Assembly: GCF_017539065.1 (NCBI RefSeq)
Contig: NZ_JAFYHP010000028.1
Coordinates: 1 to 64,000, forward strand
Reading direction: 5' to 3'
Source: Methanobrevibacter sp.
Lineage (GTDB): Archaea; Methanobacteriota; Methanobacteria; Methanobacteriales; Methanobacteriaceae
Length of the DNA stretch: 64,000 nt
Below the pieces are notes generated by a model. That model did no database searches, was not told the origin of the DNA, and worked only from the letters and a program-made list of their open reading frames with translations. The position numbers and the translations under genes are program-made. Positions within the stretch are counted from its first letter, which is position 1. Every line of letters begins with the position of its first letter. Shown one piece after another: positions 9,359-16,462 of this stretch.

Positions 9359-10327
9359 TTATAATTTATCCCAAAACTTTTCAAATGCTTTTTTAGGATT
9401 TATTCTATCAATAATTACATCATAAGTAAAATCAACAGTTGCACATTCAAAATTAAATTCATCGCATAATTCTTTCATAATAATTATTGTGTTTTTTCCT
9501 TCAAAAAGAACTCCGGATGCTTTTTCATCAACTACAATCTTTTGACCATACAAAACACCTAAAGTATGATTCCTACTTACATTTTGAGTTGAAGCTGTGA
9601 TGATATCTCCGAAACCGCAATAATCATCCACTGTTGATCTATTGCCTCCAAATTTTTCTATTAAATCTTTAGTTTCATTATATGTTTTTGTAAATACGGA
9701 AAAACGTGCATTATCATTTATTTTCATTCCTTCACAAATTCCTTGGGATATTGCAATTATATTTTTTATCACACCACAATATTCAACACCAATAACGTCA
9801 TCACTTGCTGAAACTTTGAATTTAGGGGTAGATAATGATTTTTTAACTTTTTCAAGATATTTTTTATTTTTACAGGCAATTGATGCTGAAGAGAATCTTT
9901 GTTCAACCATTTCTGAAGCAATATTTGGCCCAGATAATACTGCAGCAGCCCTATTAGTTTCTTCTTCAATTACTTCACTCATTCTTTTTTGAGATCCTTT
10001 TTCAAGACCTTTAGCAGTATTAACAATAACGCAGTCGTCAGAAATAATTGTTCTTAAAGAATGAGTTGCTTCTCTAATTGAAGATGAAGGCAAAGTTAAA
10101 AATATTATTTCTGCATCTTTTAATTCATTTAAATCATTAATTGCGATAATATTGTGGTTTAAAGGAATATTCGGGAAATAATCTTTGTTAAAATGAGTTT
10201 CATTTATTGAATTAACTACTTCTTCTCTTCTAGCATATAATAAAACATTTTGGGTATTTTCACAAATAGTCTGGGCAATGGCTGTTCCCATGGCTCCTGC
10301 ACCGACAACACCGATATTTGAAAACAT
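9359..10327 (-). CDS. NAD(P)-dependent glycerol-3-phosphate dehydrogenase-like protein (GpsA family)
   Basis: About 322 residues with an N-terminal Rossmann fold (GAGAMG at residues 9-14), the NTAKGLEKG segment near 103-111, and the C-terminal catalytic helix with VIKNIIAISQG (Lys188), all features of GpsA. GpsA reduces dihydroxyacetone phosphate to sn-glycerol-3-phosphate. Archaeal membrane lipids use the opposite enantiomer, so this enzyme more likely feeds the surface-decoration operon than lipid synthesis. The match looks distant, and a related 2-hydroxyacid or polyol phosphate substrate is possible. It lies between licD copy 2 and the cytidylyltransferase. Confidence 0.85.
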   Translation of the reverse strand: MFSNIGVVGAGAMGTAIAQTICENTQNVLLYARREEVVNSINETHFNKDYFPNIPLNHNIIAINDLNELKDAEIIFLTLPSSSIREATHSLRTIISDDCVIVNTAKGLEKGSQKRMSEVIEEETNRAAAVLSGPNIASEMVEQRFSSASIACKNKKYLEKVKKSLSTPKFKVSASDDVIGVEYCGVIKNIIAISQGICEGMKINDNARFSVFTKTYNETKDLIEKFGGNRSTVDDYCGFGDIITASTQNVSRNHTLGVLYGQKIVVDEKASGVLFEGKNTIIIMKELCDEFNFECATVDFTYDVIIDRINPKKAFEKFWDKL

Positions 10328-10359
10328 AATTTAATATTTAGTTTATTAATATAAATAAA

Positions 10360-11199
10360 TTAATATTCTCCAAAATCGAGAATGTCTGGCGCAGCATTAT
10401 ATCTATCTTCTTCAGGAGGAATTTTCATATAATCTCCATAAATCTGAGTTAAAAGTTTATCATAATTTTTAGGAATTCTAACTTCAAAATCTTCAAATTT
10501 AGCTTTAATTGCAGGTTCAAAGTCATTTCTTTGATAGGCCATATACCCACAAAGATTAAAACAATCAACGACTCTTTCAGTTTTTTTATAATTATAAAAA
10601 CTCATTTCTTTTGTAAGTAATTTTTTCCAAGTTTCACGATTAATTGGGATGAAGTTTAAAATGTCATGAAATAGATGATGTAATTTAGTTCTAAATTTAG
10701 TATACATATCAACTTTAATACATGAATTGATGACAAATTGATAACAAAAAATATATCCATAATGATGTAATTTACCTAAAAAGTCGCTTTTTGGAATATT
10801 ATCAAGTATAAATATGTCTATATTTATTCCTGTTTCATAATTTACATAAGATGTATACCATCGACTGAAGATAGTGCCTTTAAGCGATACTTTTGCGAAT
10901 GAACCAAAGCAATCCTCAATATAGTCCATATGAACAAGGTTATATTTGTCAGGCAGTTCATTGTTGAGGATATCTAAAGCTTTATCAAAGTCTTCTCTAA
11001 ATAAAATAATGTCTATATCATCATCCCAAGGAATAAAACCTTCATGCCTTATAGTTCCTAAAAGAGAACCTCCATACATGTAATATTTTAAATCATGTTT
11101 TTCTAAAAGTTTTACAACATCTTTGAGAATCATTAATTCGACTTCTTGTAAATGTTTGATTTCCTCATCATCATACTTTCTAAACTCTTCTATCCTCAT
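10360..11199 (-). CDS. LicD family phosphotransferase (copy 2)
   Basis: About 279 residues with the LicD core GGSLLGTIRHEGF at residues 43-55 and the IPWDDDIDI acidic motif directly after it, plus the conserved ending PPEEDRYNAAPD. It is the first gene of the minus-strand operon with the GpsA-like and IspD-like genes. A simple reading is that those two make the CDP-activated donor and this protein transfers it. It is divergent from the methyltransferase operon across a 234-base region (11200-11433). That region has a TATA-like element for each direction, near 11220-11230 (minus) and 11378-11410 (plus). Confidence 0.9.
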   Translation of the reverse strand: MRIEEFRKYDDEEIKHLQEVELMILKDVVKLLEKHDLKYYMYGGSLLGTIRHEGFIPWDDDIDIILFREDFDKALDILNNELPDKYNLVHMDYIEDCFGSFAKVSLKGTIFSRWYTSYVNYETGINIDIFILDNIPKSDFLGKLHHYGYIFCYQFVINSCIKVDMYTKFRTKLHHLFHDILNFIPINRETWKKLLTKEMSFYNYKKTERVVDCFNLCGYMAYQRNDFEPAIKAKFEDFEVRIPKNYDKLLTQIYGDYMKIPPEEDRYNAAPDILDFGEY

Positions 11200-11433
11200 A
11201 ATTTATAATCTATTTTAAATGTATATAAAGATAATTTTATGGAGTGGGGGCATGTTTTTTCAAACGATTTGAATTTGAGAAGTATAATTTTTTTCTCTTA
11301 TTCTGTCTATTTTAACTTTAAAATGAAAAAATTTTTCAGCTGATTAAAGACTATAATTAAATTTTTAAATAAGTTAGTTGTATATATTAAAATGATAAAT
11401 ATTTTATAATTTCTTTTTAAACAGGTGTAAAAA

Positions 11434-12141
11434 ATGTCAAGATTATATGGTGAAAAAGAAGATATTGATTCTGAAGAAGTAAAGAATTTCTTTAGTGAAA
11501 GAGCAAGCAGAGATTTAGAAAGTGATTTATCAATTGTGCTTTTCCAAGATAAAGAAAATTCAGAACAAAGACACATTGAAGAAAAAAAATTATTCCATGA
11601 ACACATTGATGTTGATGGAAAAAAAGTTCTCGAAGTAGGTTGTGGAATTGGCCGTTGGGCTGAAGCGTTACACAATAAATGTGAATCTTTTTTAGGTATC
11701 GATTATACAGAAGATTTAATTAAGATAGCCAACAACTCATATGATTTTGATGATTGTAAGTTCCAGGTAATGTCTGCAACTGATATTAAGGAAGATGAAT
11801 TGTTAATTGAACCTCCATTTGATGTCATAATCTTTAGTGGAGTTTTAATGTACATTAATGATGAAGATATTAAAGTAGTTTTCAATGAACTTAATAAGAT
11901 TGGTGTTGAAGACAAAAAATTATTCATAATGGAACCGGTTTCTCGCATGGGAGAAAGATTAACTCTTAAAGACTTCTATTCTGAAGGTTTAGAAGCTGAT
12001 TATAGTGCAATATATAGGACTGAAGAAGAATACAGGGAATTATTTGAATGTTTAAACTATAATAAAATATTTGCTGATGATATTTTTGAAGAATTAAGTG
12101 ATCATAGCGAAACTCATTATAAATATTTTGTAATTGAATGA
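11434..12141 (+). CDS. SAM-dependent methyltransferase
   Basis: A class I methyltransferase of 235 residues with motif I VLEVGCGIGRW at residues 65-75 and an acidic motif II near FLGIDYT. It is the first gene of a plus-strand operon and is preceded by an AGGTG ribosome-binding site. Its stop is ten bases before the GTG of the aminotransferase gene. The substrate is unknown. Given the neighbours it may methylate an amino-alcohol, a phospho-alcohol or a sugar used in glycan decoration. N-methylation of an ethanolamine-like group is possible but not shown by the sequence. Confidence 0.85.
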   Translation: MSRLYGEKEDIDSEEVKNFFSERASRDLESDLSIVLFQDKENSEQRHIEEKKLFHEHIDVDGKKVLEVGCGIGRWAEALHNKCESFLGIDYTEDLIKIANNSYDFDDCKFQVMSATDIKEDELLIEPPFDVIIFSGVLMYINDEDIKVVFNELNKIGVEDKKLFIMEPVSRMGERLTLKDFYSEGLEADYSAIYRTEEEYRELFECLNYNKIFADDIFEELSDHSETHYKYFVIE

Positions 12142-12151
12142 GGGTGTTAAT

Positions 12152-13228
12152 GTGTTAAATTTTACTGTTGGTCCGGTAATGAGCAGTTGTGATGTTTTAA
12201 AGATTGGTGGGGAACAAACTCCCTATTTTAGAAACGATGAATTTTCACAAATAATGCTTGAGAATGAAAAACTAATGAAAGAATTTGTATATGCTAGTGA
12301 AGATTCAAGAGTTGTTTTTATCACTGGATCTGGAACTGCAGCTATGGAAGCAACAGTAATGAATGTTTTCGATGAAAACGATAAAGTTTTAATTGTTAAT
12401 GGTGGAGGATTCGGTCAACGTTTTGTTGATTTGTGCAAACTTCATAATATCCCTCACGATGAAATTAAACTTGATTTTGGTCAAGATATTACTCAAGAAA
12501 TTTTAGATGAATATCGTAATCAGGGGTTTACTGGATTTCTAGTTAATATTTGTGAAACTAGTTCTTGTGTTTATTATAATTTAGATTTAATTTCTGAGTT
12601 CTGTAATAAAAATAACATATTTTTGGTTGTAGATGCAATAAGTTCTTTTTTAGCTAATCCTTTAAACATGGTTGAAGATAATATTGATGTATTTATTACA
12701 GGTTCTCAAAAAGCATTGGCTTGCCCTCCAGGGATTTCAATAATAGTTTTAGGCGATAAAGCATTAAAAAGAGTTGAGAATAACGAATGCAAATGCATGT
12801 ATTTTGATTTAAAAGACATGTTAAACAATGGTATAAGGGGTCAAACTCCATTCACTCCTGCAGTAACAATATTATTGCAAATAAATGCAAGATTGAAAGA
12901 AATCAAAAATAAAGGCGGAGTTGAAGAAGAAATTAAAAGGATTTCTGATTTAGCTAATGATTTCAGATTAAGAATTAAAGACTTGCCATTAGAAACTCAT
13001 TGTAAACATTTAGGAAATTCTGTTACTGATGTGCACTGTATTAATTCACAAGCAGAAACTATTGTAGATGCTTTAAAAAAGGAATATGGTATTTGGGTAA
13101 ATCCTAATGGTGGAGAAATTGGAAAGAAAATGTTTAGAGTAGGACACATTGGGGATTTGACCATTGAAGATAACGATAAATTAATTGAAGCATTTCAGGA
13201 TTTAGAACAAAGAGGAATATTAAAATGA
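12152..13228 (+). CDS. Class V PLP aminotransferase, PhnW/alanine-glyoxylate aminotransferase-like
   Basis: The protein starts MLNFTVGPVM from a GTG at 12152 with GAGGG just upstream. The longer frame from the TTG at 12134 overlaps the methyltransferase and is unlikely. The PLP lysine is K187 in GSQKALACPPG, and the cofactor aspartate lies in VVDAISS. The family includes 2-aminoethylphosphonate:pyruvate, serine-pyruvate and alanine-glyoxylate aminotransferases. The stop overlaps the next start (ATGA), indicating coupled translation with the TagD::MocA gene. In a LicD operon it probably makes or consumes an amino-alcohol or aminophosphonate headgroup. A second, more distant class V enzyme is at 61381-62523. 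Confidence 0.88.
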   Translation: MLNFTVGPVMSSCDVLKIGGEQTPYFRNDEFSQIMLENEKLMKEFVYASEDSRVVFITGSGTAAMEATVMNVFDENDKVLIVNGGGFGQRFVDLCKLHNIPHDEIKLDFGQDITQEILDEYRNQGFTGFLVNICETSSCVYYNLDLISEFCNKNNIFLVVDAISSFLANPLNMVEDNIDVFITGSQKALACPPGISIIVLGDKALKRVENNECKCMYFDLKDMLNNGIRGQTPFTPAVTILLQINARLKEIKNKGGVEEEIKRISDLANDFRLRIKDLPLETHCKHLGNSVTDVHCINSQAETIVDALKKEYGIWVNPNGGEIGKKMFRVGHIGDLTIEDNDKLIEAFQDLEQRGILK

Positions 13229-14553
13229 TTAAAGTAATTACCTATGGAACTTATGATTTATTTCATTATGGGCATCAAAGACTTCTTGAAAGGGCAAAAG
13301 CGTTAGGTGATTATCTTATTGTGGGTGTTACAACTGATGATTTTGATAAAAAAAGAGGCAAAATTAATGTTCATCAATCTTTAATGGAAAGGATAGAATC
13401 TGTACGCGCTACAGGTCTTGCAGATGAGATAATTGTTGAAGAATATGAAGGTCAAAAAATCGATGATATTAAGCGATTTGGAGTAGATGTTTTTACTGTG
13501 GGTTCAGATTGGGTTGGTCATTTTGATTATTTGAATGAATATTGTGAGGTTGTATATCTCCCACGTACTGAAGGTGTTTCAAGTTCCGATATTAGATCTA
13601 AACAAAGAAATATTCATTTAGGGCTTGTTGGAGAAGGTAATGTTTTGAAAAAGTTCTACGATGAATCAAAATTGGTTAATGGGATTGAAGTTAATGCAAT
13701 GCTTCCAGACAATGAATCTGAAAAGGAATGTTATGAAAATGAAGACTTAACTTTAACCAATGATTATGAAGAGCTATTGGAAATGGTTGATGCAGTATTT
13801 ATTATATCACATCCTTCCAAACATTATTCCCAAATTAAAAAAGCATTAAATCAAGGAAAACATGTTTTATGCGAATCTCCAATTGCAGTGAGTGCAAATG
13901 ATTTTGAGGAATTAAGACAGTTAGCTTCAGAAAAAGATTTAATATTAATGGATTCTATTAAAACTGCATATTCAACTGCTTATAATAGATTATTACTTTT
14001 ACTTAAAGGAGGAAATATTGGAGATATTTATTCAATTGACGCTACATGCACTAGTTTAAGAGATTATGATGATAATTCATGGAATAGTATTAGTTCATGG
14101 GCGCCAACTGCTCTTTTACCAATTTTTCAAGTTTTAGGAGTAGATTATAATAATAAAACTATTAATTCATTAACTTTAGATGAAAAACCAAACTTCGACT
14201 TATTTACAAAAATTGATTTCCAATATGATAATGCTGTTGCATCAATTAAAGTTGCAAACAGTGTTAAATCTGAGGGTGAATTAATAATATCTGGAACAGA
14301 AGGTTATGCTTATGTACCTGCTCCTTGGTGGAAAACAGATTATTTTGAACTAAGATATGAGAATTTAGAGGATAATAGAAAATATTTCTACCAATTGGAT
14401 GGTGAAGGTATAAGATATGAACTTGTTGCATTCGCTAAATCTATAGAATTAGGTAAAAATAATGCATATATTGATTATGAAGTTTCAAAAGCTATTTGTA
14501 AAATAATTGAAGATTTTGAAAATAAAGATGTGAATTTCATTAAAAAATATTAA
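13225..14553 (+). CDS. Fusion of TagD-like cytidylyltransferase and Gfo/Idh/MocA-type domain
   Basis: Residues 1-130 are a glycerol-3-phosphate cytidylyltransferase-like domain with HYGH (14-17) and the family signature RTEGVSSSDI (114-123). It would activate a phospho-alcohol with CTP. Residues about 131-442 form a Gfo/Idh/MocA oxidoreductase-like domain. In that domain the usual GxGxxG is VGEGNVL, without the third glycine. The catalytic Glu-Lys-Pro motif is CESP (216-219), so the lysine is replaced by serine. The oxidoreductase half may therefore be inactive or changed in function. The gene overlaps the aminotransferase stop by four bases and is followed 12 bases later by licD copy 3. Confidence 0.88.
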   Translation: MIKVITYGTYDLFHYGHQRLLERAKALGDYLIVGVTTDDFDKKRGKINVHQSLMERIESVRATGLADEIIVEEYEGQKIDDIKRFGVDVFTVGSDWVGHFDYLNEYCEVVYLPRTEGVSSSDIRSKQRNIHLGLVGEGNVLKKFYDESKLVNGIEVNAMLPDNESEKECYENEDLTLTNDYEELLEMVDAVFIISHPSKHYSQIKKALNQGKHVLCESPIAVSANDFEELRQLASEKDLILMDSIKTAYSTAYNRLLLLLKGGNIGDIYSIDATCTSLRDYDDNSWNSISSWAPTALLPIFQVLGVDYNNKTINSLTLDEKPNFDLFTKIDFQYDNAVASIKVANSVKSEGELIISGTEGYAYVPAPWWKTDYFELRYENLEDNRKYFYQLDGEGIRYELVAFAKSIELGKNNAYIDYEVSKAICKIIEDFENKDVNFIKKY

Positions 14554-14565
14554 TGAGGGAGTTAA

Positions 14566-15390
14566 GTGAATAATATTCTTAGTGATAATGTTTTATCACA
14601 TCTTCAAGATGTTGAATTAATGATTTTAAAAGATTTTGTTGATATTTGTGAAGATAATGATATTGAATATTATTTAATTTATGGAACTCAAATAGGAGCC
14701 ATTAGACATCAAGGTTTTATTCCATGGGATGATGATATTGATATTATAATGTTTAGAGAAGATTACGAGAAATTTTTAAAAGTGATGGAAGAAAATCCCT
14801 CTGAAAAATATACAATTTTTGATTCAAGATATAATAGCGAATATTTCTTTCAATTTGGTAGAATGTCTTTAAATGAAACCTATTGGTCTGAATATTGGGA
14901 TAATCAAGTTTCATTTAAATTAGGAATTCACATAGATTTATTTATTTTAGACAATTTACCAGATAATAAATTAAAAAGGCGAATTTACCTTCGGCGTTGT
15001 TTTATTGATACAAGACTTTACTCTCTTTCCGTATTAAAATTTTATAATTTTTCTAAAATTGTTAATTTAGCTCTTAATATTACTCATAGTCTATTAAATT
15101 TATTTAAATTAAATGATAAGTATTTTCAAAAGAAGTTATCGAAGTTATTTAGAAAATATGAATCAAATAGCGGGCAATATGTTACGGATTTAACTTTAAG
15201 GGAAAGAGTGGTCTTTAAAAGAAGTGATTATAAACCACCAAAAAAATCTAAATTTGAAAATTATGTATTTACTATTCCTAATGACGATGATAATACATTA
15301 ATACCAATATATGGTGATTATATGCAACTTCCTCCGGAGGAAGAACGTGTGGGGCACATTTTAAACGAAATTGACTTTGGAAAATACTAA
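14566..15390 (+). CDS. LicD family phosphotransferase (copy 3, divergent motif)
   Basis: About 274 residues from a GTG start at 14566 with GAGGGAG upstream. The core reads GTQIGAIRHQGF (residues 40-51) and then IPWDDDIDI. The SLLG and HEG of the other two copies are changed to TQIG and HQG, which may reflect a different donor or acceptor. It is the last gene of the methyltransferase/aminotransferase/TagD-MocA operon, so its donor is probably the CDP compound made by that operon. The C-terminal tail keeps the PPEEERV motif of the family. Confidence 0.9.
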   Translation: MNNILSDNVLSHLQDVELMILKDFVDICEDNDIEYYLIYGTQIGAIRHQGFIPWDDDIDIIMFREDYEKFLKVMEENPSEKYTIFDSRYNSEYFFQFGRMSLNETYWSEYWDNQVSFKLGIHIDLFILDNLPDNKLKRRIYLRRCFIDTRLYSLSVLKFYNFSKIVNLALNITHSLLNLFKLNDKYFQKKLSKLFRKYESNSGQYVTDLTLRERVVFKRSDYKPPKKSKFENYVFTIPNDDDNTLIPIYGDYMQLPPEEERVGHILNEIDFGKY

Positions 15391-15421
15391 CTAACATCTA
15401 TTAAAAATTAGGAGCAACAAT

Positions 15422-16384
15422 ATGGATAAGATAAGCATTGTCATACCTTGTTATAATGTCGAGGATAGTGTGGAAAGGTGTATAGAATCCATAAAAAATC
15501 AGACTTATGAAAACATTGAAGCCATCTTTGTAGATGACGGAAGCACCGACAATACCTGCAATGTAATCAGGGAAACAATCAAGGATGACAGCAGGATGAT
15601 TTATGCCTATAAGGCAAATGCCGGACCTTCAGCCGCCAGGAATTTCGGCATAGAAAAAGCCACAGGCGAATATATCTGTTTTGTTGACAGTGACGATTAT
15701 ATTGAAGGGGATTATGTCGAGCAGTTGCATGACAGCTTAATCGCCAATGATTCAGACATTTCAATCTGCTATTTCAATCGCGTTTATGAGGACAAGACAA
15801 CATTGAATGTGGTGAAAAGCGATTATACCAATCTAATCAGGCATCCGGCGCCATGGAATAAGCTATATAAGACCTCATTATTCACAAAGAACGACATCCT
15901 GTTTCCGGTCGGAAAATGGTATGAGGATCTGGACGCATTCTCCAAACTGCTTTTGATGTCCAGCAAGGTTTCCATAGTCGAAAAGCCCCTGTACAACTAC
16001 ATTCAAAATGACTCATCAATCATGCACACCTATGACGACAGAATCTATGACAGCTTTGACGTTACCGAAGACATAGAGAATTTCGCCCGAAAGCACAATA
16101 TCTTCGAAGAGAATTTTGACAAGTTGGAATATATCAATGTATATCACGTTTTGACCGGAACAATGTATAGGGCAAGCTTTAAGGAGGATTTCAGCCCCCA
16201 AACAATCAAGTGCATACAGGACCATGTGAGGGCCAAGTATCCTAACTGGCATAAAAACAGGTTTATCCGGGATTTGCCGATGTTTTATAGGGTTTACTTC
16301 AAATTCCTAAATTTAAAGTGTTATCATGTGATTTTCATAATGTTAAAGCTATTGAACAGCAAAATCAATGTGGAAACATTGTAA
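15422..16384 (+). CDS. Family 2 glycosyltransferase
   Basis: A GT-A fold glycosyltransferase of 320 residues with the opening ISIVIPCYNVE, the nucleotide-binding DDGSTD (38-43) and the metal-binding DSDD (89-92). It transfers a sugar from a nucleotide sugar to a surface glycan; the specificity is unknown. It follows licD copy 3 by 31 bases with its own GGAG ribosome-binding site. Its base composition is visibly less AT-rich than the LicD genes and closer to topA downstream, so it may be older in this genome than the island beside it. Confidence 0.9.
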   Translation: MDKISIVIPCYNVEDSVERCIESIKNQTYENIEAIFVDDGSTDNTCNVIRETIKDDSRMIYAYKANAGPSAARNFGIEKATGEYICFVDSDDYIEGDYVEQLHDSLIANDSDISICYFNRVYEDKTTLNVVKSDYTNLIRHPAPWNKLYKTSLFTKNDILFPVGKWYEDLDAFSKLLLMSSKVSIVEKPLYNYIQNDSSIMHTYDDRIYDSFDVTEDIENFARKHNIFEENFDKLEYINVYHVLTGTMYRASFKEDFSPQTIKCIQDHVRAKYPNWHKNRFIRDLPMFYRVYFKFLNLKCYHVIFIMLKLLNSKINVETL

Positions 16385-16462
16385 CTTCCACAATAGTAAT
16401 CTTTTTATACTAATAATTTTATTAAAATATATTTATAAAAAATCGAGGCAGGTAAGAGTATA

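Noticed and set aside
12134..12151. Longer N-terminus of the island aminotransferase from TTG 12134
   Set aside because: It overlaps the methyltransferase stop, and the family start (LNFTVGP) is reached from the GTG at 12152 with a good ribosome-binding site.
12134..14553. Complete phosphonate biosynthesis cluster
   Set aside because: No PEP mutase or phosphonopyruvate decarboxylase gene is present in the window, so only a possible aminotransferase/cytidylyltransferase part can be argued.
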